45,558 nt of DNA from Candidatus Obscuribacterales bacterium (GTDB taxonomy: Bacteria > Cyanobacteriota > Vampirovibrionia > Obscuribacterales > Obscuribacteraceae), in NCBI GenBank assembly GCA_019745505.1, contig JAIETE010000003.1, forward strand, positions 1-45,558, in the 5' to 3' direction. The notes beneath the pieces are model-generated. The model made no database searches. It had not been told where the DNA came from and saw nothing but the letters and a program-made list of their open reading frames with translations. A program made the translations under genes and the position numbers. Positions 17,946 to 26,200 of this stretch are shown here, piece after piece (within the stretch, counting starts at the first letter, position 1; every line of letters starts with the position of its first letter).

Positions 17946-18884
17946 CTACACAACAATCTTTTCGAGTTTGTATTCGAGAATATCCGTGGCACCAAAGGCG
18001 ACCAGTTTCGGAATCAATTGAGAACAATCAGCAGACGGCACCGCGACCTTAATTGCATAACCGCTGCCCTTATAGAGCTCCGAAATCGTCGGTGCTTTCA
18101 TGCAGGGAAGAATGGCCACAAGGCGCTCGAAATTTTCCGTGCTCACATTCATCTCGAGCAACACTTTCTCATTTGCTCTCAAGGCGCTCTTCATGAGCAT
18201 AACCAGCTCTTCCAGCTTCTGCCGCTTGAGGTCGTCTTCCAGAGCTTTCTTATTGCAGAGAAAACGGGTGCTCGATTTCAGAAGAGTGTCAACGATCACC
18301 AGTCGATTTTGGCGAATAGTCTCGCCTGTGGCCGTGTTATCGATGATCATATCGGCGTCTTCGGGGGGCAAAGCTTCTGTTGCACCAAAAGTTTGAACGT
18401 AATCGGCATTCAAATTCTTGGACTTTATATACTCGAGAGACAGATTTCTGTACTCGGAAGCGATGACGAGACGTCGCTCCTGGCGCTGGGGGATCGACTC
18501 TTTGGCAAGATTCTCGGGCATGGCGGCGACAATTGAAACCGGATCGAAGCCAAGATCCAGAAGCTCCACTACATCAGCCTGGCGCTCTACAATCCAGTCC
18601 AGCCCGGAAAAGCCACAGTCGTGACGACCCAGAGCAACCAGATCGGGAATATTCTGAGCCTTGAGGAACTTCGCGACGACACCGGTCTGAGACGTGCGGG
18701 GGCGGTACGAACGCCCGCTCTTAGCAAAACTGAGACCGACTCTCTCCAGCAGTGCAACCACCTTTTCTTGAATGCGTCCGGAGGGCAGAACCATTTTCAA
18801 TGTCCCTGGCTCCAGTTCAGCTCCTGTATCCGGGGTGGTCGCCGGCGTCCTTTCTTTGGTCGGTGCATCAACAGTATTTTTCAT
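17946..18884 (-). CDS. hisG: ATP phosphoribosyltransferase, long form
   Basis: First and committed step: ATP plus PRPP to phosphoribosyl-ATP, the classical point of feedback inhibition by histidine. 312 residues with catalytic periplasmic-binding-protein-like lobes and the PRPP loop in ADMIIDNTATGET. The last 75 residues match the ACT-like HisG_C regulatory domain (FERLVAILPCMKAPTISEL then AFGATDILEYKLEKIV), so no HisZ partner is needed. I choose the ATG at 18884, preceded by AGGA elements. The longer frame begins with a TTG at 18935 that lies inside the U tract of the leader terminator and is not credible. First structural gene of the his operon. Confidence 0.95.
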   Translation of the reverse strand: MKNTVDAPTKERTPATTPDTGAELEPGTLKMVLPSGRIQEKVVALLERVGLSFAKSGRSYRPRTSQTGVVAKFLKAQNIPDLVALGRHDCGFSGLDWIVERQADVVELLDLGFDPVSIVAAMPENLAKESIPQRQERRLVIASEYRNLSLEYIKSKNLNADYVQTFGATEALPPEDADMIIDNTATGETIRQNRLVIVDTLLKSSTRFLCNKKALEDDLKRQKLEELVMLMKSALRANEKVLLEMNVSTENFERLVAILPCMKAPTISELYKGSGYAIKVAVPSADCSQLIPKLVAFGATDILEYKLEKIVV

Positions 18885-18933
18885 TTTCCTGATTCCTAAA
18901 TGGGCGCGAAGTGTATTTAAAAAGTGCGCTAAC

Positions 18934-18958
18934 AAAAAAACCCGCCTTCCGAGCGGGT
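18934..18958 (-). terminator. intrinsic terminator in the his leader
   Basis: On the minus strand an ACCCGC arm (18953-18958), a 7-nt loop and a GCGGGT arm (18940-18945) are followed at once by seven Ts (18934-18940). It ends 50 bases before the hisG ATG and no full-length gene on this strand lies upstream to be terminated, so it must control entry of transcription into hisG. Confidence 0.85.
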
Positions 18959-19061
18959 CTCAACAGTTTTTGCATCATGCAAAGCTATTCTGTCTTAGGT
19001 GAGATTCCGCTCCCGTTTCAAGAATGATGATGGTGATGATGCCCGTGGTTGCGGGCAGCGG
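18934..19061 (-). promoter_or_regulatory. his operon transcription attenuator (four-segment leader RNA)
   Basis: Read on the minus strand, four segments can pair in alternative ways. Segment 1 (19052-19061, CCGCTGCCCG) lies inside the leader ORF just before the His codons. Segment 2 (19001-19015, containing CGGGAGCGG and then AATCTC) follows the leader stop. Segment 3 (18951-18961, GAGACCCGCTC) and segment 4 (18940-18945, GCGGGT) form the terminator. 1:2 gives 9 bp with one bulge. 2:3 gives 6+4 bp and removes the terminator arm. 3:4 is the terminator. A ribosome stalled on the His codons would cover segment 1 and free segment 2 to form the antiterminator. A ribosome at the stop codon would cover segment 2. 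A small hairpin (TTTGC/GCAAA around 18970-18983) sits between segments 2 and 3. The pairing was read by eye; energies were not computed. Confidence 0.85.
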
Positions 19062-19092
19062 TTTCAACAATCACTCTTGGGCTGAGCGGCAT
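19018..19092 (-). CDS. hisL: his operon leader peptide with a run of six His codons
   Basis: A 24-codon ORF starting with ATG at 19092 and ending with TGA at 19018-19020. Seven of the last nine residues are histidine: CAC, GGG, then CAT CAT CAC CAT CAT CAT, then TCT and the stop. The position, the His run right before the stop and the alternative RNA hairpins downstream are the features of a ribosome-stalling leader peptide. It has no similarity expected with the enterobacterial HisL outside the His run. The start codon is the least certain part: the closest Shine-Dalgarno-like AGGA lies about 15 bases upstream of the ATG. Confidence 0.82.
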   Translation of the reverse strand: MPLSPRVIVETAARNHGHHHHHHS

Positions 19093-19333
19093 AAAGGATT
19101 TAGAACATCCTGGACGACAAATTACCCCCTGAGGTTAACAGGACGGGGCGGAACTTGTCGAGAGATTTTTCTGATTTTGTTTACAATTGCCAATGACAAG
19201 CCCGGATTGAAAACCTCCAAAACGGCAATTCGCGCCGTATTTCAGAGCCGCATTGTATGATTTGTATCGAAAACGCCTGACGATATTTCTTGGCGTACTT
19301 CCATACTTGGCATTGCAGCAACAAAAGGACGGG

Positions 19334-19891
19334 ATGATGAAAGAGCATTTGTTGGTAACAGCAGTCGGTGAAGACAGACCGGGCATCGTTTCGCATCTGG
19401 CTGAAGTGATCGCTCGCAACGGCGCCAATATGGAAGACAGCCGCATGACAGTATTGGGCGGCGAATTCGCAGCCATTGCCCTGGTCACTGTACCGCCGGC
19501 AAAAGAAGCGGAGCTCATCAAGGATCTCGAGTCTCTCTCCAAAGAGAAGATCCACGTCACCACCAGAAAAACCAAAGCGCCTGATGCCGCGCGTTTCAAA
19601 GGCTATACGACCTATCAAATAAGCCTGGAAGGTGCAGATCACGAAGGTATCGTGCACAAAATCTCATCTTATTTGAAGAACCACAATATCAACATCCAAT
19701 CAATGGAAACAGAATTGGTTCCAGCGCCGGAAACCGGCACTCCATTGTTCTGCATGAATGCAATCGTTTCCGTTCCACCTTCGATAAGCTTCAAGACCTT
19801 GAACGAAGAACTTGATGCAATCGGCTCGGAAGAAGCAGTCGACGTGGACGTCGCCGCGTATATCGAATCAGGACAAGAAGTCGGCGTTTAG
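19334..19891 (+). CDS. double ACT-domain protein (GcvR-like)
   Basis: About 185 residues made of two ACT domains. The first spans about 1-85 (LLVTAVGEDRPGIVSHLAEVIARNGANMEDSRM) and the second about 98-180 (YQISLEGADHEGIVHKISSYLKNHNINIQSMETE). ACT domains bind amino acids. The two-ACT architecture without an enzyme domain is that of the glycine-cleavage repressor GcvR family, which acts by protein contact rather than as an enzyme. Two adjacent ATGs (19334, 19337) follow an AAAGGAC element; an upstream in-frame start at 19253 is unlikely. It is divergent from the his operon leader, with about 240 bases between them. Confidence 0.85.
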   Translation: MMKEHLLVTAVGEDRPGIVSHLAEVIARNGANMEDSRMTVLGGEFAAIALVTVPPAKEAELIKDLESLSKEKIHVTTRKTKAPDAARFKGYTTYQISLEGADHEGIVHKISSYLKNHNINIQSMETELVPAPETGTPLFCMNAIVSVPPSISFKTLNEELDAIGSEEAVDVDVAAYIESGQEVGV

Positions 19892-19899
19892 GTCAGCGA

Positions 19900-21273
19900 T
19901 CAGGGCTTGGGAATACTCCGGCCGAACATCTCTATGGTGCTGTCGGAAATCGGTTCTTTCTTCAGGAAGGAAGGATCGAGAATGTACAATTTGCCGTCTT
20001 CGAAGCGCATATTCTTCAGATTCCAGTCAATGCGAATACCCGCCTTCTTGAGCATTTCCGCAAATCCCCAGTATTGCCTTCCCAGCTCCTTGAGAGCATC
20101 GCCCTGAATCTCGCGCATCATCAACTGGAAGCGCAAACTGTCGCCATCTCCGATTTGTTCCATTCTGAGAGCCGGCTGTCCTTCCGGTGTCTTACCAATT
20201 TCAAGAATCTTGGGTGTGCGAATACCGATCGCCTCGAGTTGCTCATACATCGAACGGACATCCTGCATGTTGCGACCTTTGTCATGATAGACCTTGGTCA
20301 CGCTGCCGTCGAAATTGGTGTAGACCTTACCTTCGTCGCCCGCATCGATATAACCTTCCCTTCGCGTGCGCAGTATGGTCTCGGCAGGCTTTTCGACCGC
20401 ACCGCGGGCCGCTTCGCGAGCTTCCACCACGCGCAACATCTCTTCTGTCGTGTAGACCCGCGTTCCTTCAGGCAGGACGGGAGCATCGGCTTTAGCAACT
20501 TCTTTCGGGAGTCTGACAGTGGTCGGCTCCGGCGCAGCAGCGGGCTTTTCAGCCGCAGGCATTTCTCTTTGCGAGAGGAAACGGGAGTTCGAACGTGCAC
20601 CGCCCACGCCACCAAGCAAGCCGCCAAAGAGTGCAAAACCTGTCATATCGCCGGCAATTTCAGCAGCGCCTGCAGGCCCTCTGCCGTGTGTTATCGAGTG
20701 CAATTCAGCGTGCGCAAAACCTGCCGGCAGCCCGCTTATCGATCCGGCCAGAGCGCCCTTACCGACGCGACTCAAGAGCGGCGTTTCCGCCGTCATGCCG
20801 AATGCCTTCATAGAACCGACGCCCTTGCCGGTAACGTTCAAAAGCGAGAAGGTGCCGGCATCGGTCAAACCATTCGCCAGGCGCGTTTGCCAGAATGGTT
20901 GCCCGTTTTCCACAGGTGTAAGAACGGTGCCCATGCCCAAACCGGTCAACCCGCCTTCCAATGCCACGCCGCCGTAACCTGTCCCCAACCTGCTGCCCAG
21001 AGCGCCCCGCACCAGCGCGCGAGTGCCCAAGAAGGGAACCAGCATTCCCACGGCAGCCCCCGCTTGCTCGGCAAATACTTCGGCGCCTGTGGCGCCTTTC
21101 GGGACTTCAACCAGACTTAATTGCGGCAATTCATGCCCTACCAGCTTGCCGGTCAACTGGGTCAAGCCATTTATTGGTCTCTGAATTGCCGAATCAAACG
21201 CAGCAGCGCCGAAATCAGCCACCAGCTCTGAGGTAGTCACCGATGAATCGGTTACTCTTGCGGGGGGAGTCAT
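19900..21273 (-). CDS. Gly/Ala-rich protein with C-terminal atypical kinase-like domain
   Basis: 457 residues. Residues about 60-235 are Gly/Ala-rich and semi-hydrophobic, possibly membrane-interacting. 236-300 is a Pro/Glu-rich linker. The last 150 residues have a kinase-like order of motifs: a Gly-containing turn GDEGKVY (312-318), a Lys in SVTKVYH (Lys327), a hinge-like ALRMEQIGDG, a catalytic-loop-like RIDWNLKNMRF (Asp416, Asn421), and a strand ending ILDPS (Asp433) in place of DFG. I do not recognise a named family; the kinase reading is from motif order only. It converges with the ACT gene (8-base gap) and is divergent from a gene of similar architecture. Confidence 0.75.
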   Translation of the reverse strand: MTPPARVTDSSVTTSELVADFGAAAFDSAIQRPINGLTQLTGKLVGHELPQLSLVEVPKGATGAEVFAEQAGAAVGMLVPFLGTRALVRGALGSRLGTGYGGVALEGGLTGLGMGTVLTPVENGQPFWQTRLANGLTDAGTFSLLNVTGKGVGSMKAFGMTAETPLLSRVGKGALAGSISGLPAGFAHAELHSITHGRGPAGAAEIAGDMTGFALFGGLLGGVGGARSNSRFLSQREMPAAEKPAAAPEPTTVRLPKEVAKADAPVLPEGTRVYTTEEMLRVVEAREAARGAVEKPAETILRTRREGYIDAGDEGKVYTNFDGSVTKVYHDKGRNMQDVRSMYEQLEAIGIRTPKILEIGKTPEGQPALRMEQIGDGDSLRFQLMMREIQGDALKELGRQYWGFAEMLKKAGIRIDWNLKNMRFEDGKLYILDPSFLKKEPISDSTIEMFGRSIPKP

Positions 21274-21548
21274 ATGTTTATTGGAGGGAATCTGAAGGAG
21301 TCAAATCAAAGATACTTCTTTACCATCGTGCAGTCAGTGGGGGAATTACGAAATAGGGATCGAAAGTTCGGAAAGAAGCCAGGGCGTCGAATTTAAGCTT
21401 CATTTTCGAGCGGCAGCAGGAAAAATCCCCTGCCTGCGTATACACCTGGACGGACGGCGAGCTCCTAGGCGGGCAAAATCGTGCTTTGCGGGGCATATTA
21501 CCTGTAGCAAATCGGCCCGCCAGCGTTTCTAAATCAGCGGTATCTCCT

Positions 21549-23255
21549 ATGGGAAACGGCAAATTCGATTCCGGTGCTTCAGTAGCTTCCGAATTGGCGC
21601 GCCTGGAAAAGGAGGATGCGGACAAAAGCATTCTGCGCAAAGCCATAGACTTTGTGACGGAGCCTTACCATCATCAAGGTGCAGCCCGGGACAAATTGCA
21701 AGAGGCGGCTGCCGGCGGCGGCAATGCGCAAGAGGCGGTACAACGCAGCCTGGCTGCCCGGCAAGCAGAATCCGACGCCTATCATATTGCCTCCAGTGCC
21801 GCCAAAACGCTGGGCATTTTCACTCCCGGCAAAATCGGCTTTGCCGTTACCGGTGCTGCATTTGCGCTTGATGAAATTCGCCCCGGCAATGGACATGAAT
21901 TCTTGGACGGCAGCCTCGGAGTAGCCAAAGGCATAGGGATGCGGACTGTGCTGGGGCGCTCGGCAGGCGCCGGAGACAGTGTGGCGGTGATGTCGCTTAA
22001 ATACGGCATCGGCGGTCGCTTTATCGACTCGGGTTTGACGCGCAAGAATTATGTGGACGAGTCCGGCAATCTGACCCTGGATTCCTTCGGCAGGGGACTT
22101 GTCACTGTCACAAAGAATACAGGCAACCCAGTGGCACTTACGACTGATTTGGCGACAGCCGGCCTGACAATGGGCCTGGTCAAGGGAGCGCCCAATTTGT
22201 TTGCAGGAAACACATTCCGCTCAATGACCACAATGGGATTTGCCAATGGCTGGGCAAGCGGTATGTCCCAGGAAGCGCAATCACAATTGCAGTCCGGCAA
22301 ATTCTCAGGCGAGCGCCTGGCTGCCTACCCTCTGGCATTCGGTTTGGCAAATTCTCTGGCTGCCGCCCCTGGAAATCAGCGCCGCTTCACACAAAATCAT
22401 GCCTGGGAAAACGCGCAAACAATTCGAGATCGAGAATACAAGCTGGTATCCATCGATGCCGGGGACGTCCGGCAAATCTTGAAGGGTGGAAGCCGAGGTG
22501 CCGACGTATCGATAAAACCGCTCGGTGAATTTTTGAAAGCTGGCGAAGCCCAAACCATGAATGTCCGCAGAGAAAGCGTCCCCACCGACTGGATCACTGC
22601 AACGACAAACTTGTTCAAAGGCAAGAGCGCAGTTGGTCCTGCAGGAGATCAGATTCGCTTCATCAGCAGAAAGGGCGGCGATCCGGCAGCTCCATGGGAG
22701 ATGACAATCGATCGAGGCTCGCATACATTTGCCGAATTAGTGAAGTCCAATTCAGGATACTATCAGGGCAAGGATGTTTTGCCGCTTTTGAAAAACTTCC
22801 AAGAGCCGCTTCGCGGTTTCTTAGGCAGCGGCTCGGAAAGTGGCGCTTTTAGAACCGCAAATGGCGCGGTTCTAAAAACAGCCAGCTCGCTGGGTCCGGA
22901 AAGCATCCGCAACTGGGGATTGGTGCCTCACGACGCGAAATTGATGTTCGGACAACTGCATCTCAACGATGTATCCGGTTTCAACGGACGAGAACGCAAC
23001 CACTCGCTGGGACTGCAAGAGGTATTGAAAACACCGGTCACTGAAGCGCAGGCAGCGGCGCTGCGCAATCAAATGGCTAAAGACGGAGTTTCATTCCACG
23101 ACTACAACAAAACTTTGATGGGCGATCAAGTCAGCTGGGCCGTTGATCAAGTCGGCATCAACGCACTCGGCAAGACCGTCATGCTCGACTACGGTGCACG
23201 GTACGCTTACAATCACTACGAGCCTACACCGCCAAAGCAAACAGGCGACAAGTAG
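21549..23255 (+). CDS. Gly/Ala-rich protein with C-terminal kinase-like motifs
   Basis: 568 residues from the ATG at 21549 (a TTG at 21486 would add 21 residues). The N-terminal 45 residues are polar and helical. About 75-270 is Gly/Ala-rich with hydrophobic stretches, much like the neighbouring divergent protein. The C-terminal half has LGSGSESGAFRTANGAVLKTA near 428-445, resembling a glycine loop and a catalytic Lys443, then SFHDYNKTLMGDQ (Asp518) and TVMLDYGAR (Asp547), resembling a catalytic loop and a DFG variant. It is probably a paralogue of the neighbour in general design. Function unknown. Two inverted repeats lie inside the coding sequence. No clear Shine-Dalgarno precedes either start. 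Confidence 0.7.
   Translation: MGNGKFDSGASVASELARLEKEDADKSILRKAIDFVTEPYHHQGAARDKLQEAAAGGGNAQEAVQRSLAARQAESDAYHIASSAAKTLGIFTPGKIGFAVTGAAFALDEIRPGNGHEFLDGSLGVAKGIGMRTVLGRSAGAGDSVAVMSLKYGIGGRFIDSGLTRKNYVDESGNLTLDSFGRGLVTVTKNTGNPVALTTDLATAGLTMGLVKGAPNLFAGNTFRSMTTMGFANGWASGMSQEAQSQLQSGKFSGERLAAYPLAFGLANSLAAAPGNQRRFTQNHAWENAQTIRDREYKLVSIDAGDVRQILKGGSRGADVSIKPLGEFLKAGEAQTMNVRRESVPTDWITATTNLFKGKSAVGPAGDQIRFISRKGGDPAAPWEMTIDRGSHTFAELVKSNSGYYQGKDVLPLLKNFQEPLRGFLGSGSESGAFRTANGAVLKTASSLGPESIRNWGLVPHDAKLMFGQLHLNDVSGFNGRERNHSLGLQEVLKTPVTEAQAAALRNQMAKDGVSFHDYNKTLMGDQVSWAVDQVGINALGKTVMLDYGARYAYNHYEPTPPKQTGDK
22803..22877. repeat. two consecutive inverted repeats inside a coding sequence
   Basis: The first pairs 22803-22810 with 22827-22834 (8 bp, 16-nt loop). 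The second pairs 22847-22858 with 22866-22877 (TTTTAGAACCGC and its exact complement, 12 bp, 7-nt loop). Both fall where the protein has its glycine-loop-like segment. Neither is followed by a T tract, so they are not simple terminators in the sense direction. Confidence 0.7.
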
Positions 23256-23281
23256 CGAAATTTGTTGGAAGAGACAACCAA

Positions 23282-26200
23282 TCAGTCGACGATGCGAAGG
23301 TGAGGGGGTCTCTTACGGTCGCGACCAGAGTCAGGATTGCGGCGGCGCGTCAGACGTGGATCCGGCATATCCAGTGGTTGAAGCAGAAAGTTGATTTCCT
23401 CTTGATCTACGGCAAGAGACGCGGCTTGACCTTCCGTAAATATGCCGCCGGCAAGTCCTTTTTTGAATTCTTGCATTACCAAAATTCGCTCTTCAACACT
23501 GCCTGAGGCAATGAACTTGTAGACGAAAACAGGCTTATCCTGACCGATTCGATAGGCCCGATCAGTGGCTTGATCTTCCACCGCAGGATTCCACCAGGGA
23601 TCGTAGTGAATAACAGTATCGGCGGCTGTGAGGTTCAAGCCCGTTCCTCCAGCTTTCAAACTGATAAGAAAAATTGGCACATCACCGCGCTGAAACTTAT
23701 TGATCACTCGCTGGCGATCTTTGGTAATACCAGTCAGCATCACGTAATCAAGTTTGATTCGCTGAAGCTCGGTTTCGATCAGTTCAAGCATTCTTCTGAA
23801 CTGTGAAAAAACAATGATTCGTCTGCCCTCTTCCACAAGTTGAGGCAGCATATCCAAAAGAGTCTCGAGTTTGGCGCTCTCATTGATACCCTCCGCCATT
23901 TTCAGTTTGACCAATCGCGGATCGCAACAAGTTTGACGCAGCTTGAGCAGAGCATCGATGATGAGAATGCGCATGCCCAAGATTCCCTTATCGCGAATCT
24001 CTTCATTCACACGTTTGTGCATAACGAGGCGAACACTTTCATAAAGATCGCGCTGTGCTCCAACCAATTCAACGGGCTGCAAAATAAGCGTCTTGGGCGG
24101 CAACTCTTGCACCACTTCAGACTTGGTTCGTCGCAGCATGAATGGGCGAATTCGGCGCTGCAGGATGCGTTTTCTGTCGCCGTTCTGGTTGCGCTCGATA
24201 GGCTTCTGGAAATAATTTGCAAAACTCTTTCGATTACCCAACATATTCGGCATCAAGAAATTGAATTGCGACCAAAGCTCACGCAAATTGTTTTCGACCG
24301 GCGTGCCGGTGAAACAGAAACGCGCTTTTGCGCGAAGCTGCCCGACTGCTTTAGCCAGAGAAGTCGCAGGGTTCTTAATATACTGAGACTCGTCGAGAAT
24401 GACTATCGACCAGTCCGAAAGGCTGAGAGATTCGATGTCGCGCAGCAGCAATGCATAGCTAGTAATAACAATATCGTGATGAGGAATTTCTTTGAATCTC
24501 TCAAAGCGATCGCTGCCCGTCAGTCGCAGGACGCGCAAGGACGGAGTCAGACGTTCAGCTTCATTAACCCAATTAGGGACAACGCTTGTTGGAGAGACGA
24601 CCAGAACCGGTTGAGTCAACTGATTTTTCTGCTTTCGCAAAAGAATCAGAGCCAAGCCCTGTACGGTTTTGCCCAGACCCATATCATCGGCGAGAATGCC
24701 TCCGGCATCCATGTCGCAGAGAAAATTCAACCATCCAAGCCCCTCTTTCTGGTATTGCCGCAAGTCAGAACCGAATTCTTCCGGAGTATCAATTGACTCG
24801 ATTCTGTCGAGTTTTTCCAGATGTTTTGCCAGACGCTTGATGCGCTCGGTCGGCAGGATCTTTATATGAGAGAGCACCTGGGGCAATTGCTGGGGCTCGA
24901 CCGAAACTCCTTGAATTTCATAGTTGTACATCTCACGTATGAGATTGATCACGCTCTCCACCCTCTCAAACGGCAGGGCAATCATGCGTCCGTCAGGCAT
25001 GGGAGCATAGAAGTTGCCGTTGATATTCAATTTGTGAATATCCAACTGATCGAAATCGGTCACTCCGGCTCGCTTCAAAGCGCTTATGATAATGGGAAAG
25101 AGCGAGATCTTCCGCCCTTCCAGATTGACGCCCATCTCGAGCACGAACCACCAGGCAGTCTGTTCCGTCAGATCGAACTCGATGGCTTCCTCTGGATGGA
25201 CAACGCGGTAAGAAAAAGAATCGTCGATGTCAATTTTCCACTCGCTTCTGAGCAGCTTGGGCAAATGATTTTCTACGAAATGCAACCAGCGATAATCGTT
25301 GTCGCCGGACATTATGAAGCGCATCCGATTGCCTTCGGAATACATGGGAAGTGATTCAAAGCCCATGTCTCGCATGCGCTGAACGACCTTTCTCTCCGCC
25401 GCCAGGTCACGCCTGTAGACAACCAGATCGTCGCCTCTGGCCTCACGGTGCTCGGCATGTTTGTCCCGGAGATCGAAAGTATGCCCGCCATAGTCGAAAG
25501 AAACGTCGACGACGTTGACATTCTTATTGGGCTCGAACCCTCTGCGCCAATACATGAGCGCGTCATTGCCGACAGGGCTGATTGATTTGAAGGATATTTG
25601 AGGTTTCGGTTCGCCTTTGACGATCTCCTCATTCAGCATCGGACAAGGCATTTCAATCTGAGCAGGAAGATTGAGCTCTTTCAGCTGCTCATGAACTTTA
25701 TCTGCAAAACCAGGCATCACAGGTGGTGCTATCAACAACTTCGTCAGGGTGTCGACATCGATCGGCAGGTCCATGAATCCGAGATGATTCATGTATGAGT
25801 CGACATAGGCCGGACAAGCGCTCAACAGAGGAATAATAGTTTCCTTGTCGGCGACTACGGACGGCACCTGAGATCGATCGTTGCGAAACACCCATTTCAA
25901 TTTGCCCTCTACGCGCGGTCCTTTCGTCAAAGGCGGATTGGATGCGCTGCGGAAATAAGATCTGCCGGTGCCAACGACTTTATCGAGCAGCATTTTCATC
26001 AGCTCAGGATCGCCGCCAAGAATATCTCCCAGATATGATGAGCCAAGCGCTGCCAGCGCGAATTGAACGATCGATTCGTCTTCTTTGTTGGCGCCCAGTT
26101 CGGCAGACAGGTCTTCGAAAGAAGTCTCCACGACCTTTTGAAAGCCTGCTGAGTTTTTCTTTCCAACGATATAGGGGGTGATTACAAGAGACGGAATGTT

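Noticed and set aside
18884-18935. A TTG start of hisG at 18935
   Set aside because: It lies in the U tract of the leader terminator, so a transcript ending there could not be read. The ATG at 18884 has AGGA elements and fits the family N-terminus.
19222-19238. A 5-bp inverted repeat (ACGGC/GCCGT) between the his leader and the ACT gene
   Set aside because: Too short to separate from chance; no T tract and no second copy.
18884-19260. T-box riboswitch for histidine
   Set aside because: No T-box consensus or specifier-loop arrangement is visible, while a leader ORF with a His run is. The ribosome-dependent model explains the region better.
20074-21120. A 348-codon plus-strand ORF opposite the Gly/Ala-rich kinase-like gene
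   Set aside because: Very rich in Arg, His and Cys, typical of antisense reading of Ala/Gly-rich coding sequence.
23840-24796. A 318-codon plus-strand ORF opposite the SNF2 helicase
   Set aside because: It overlaps the conserved helicase lobe on the other strand and has no domain of its own.
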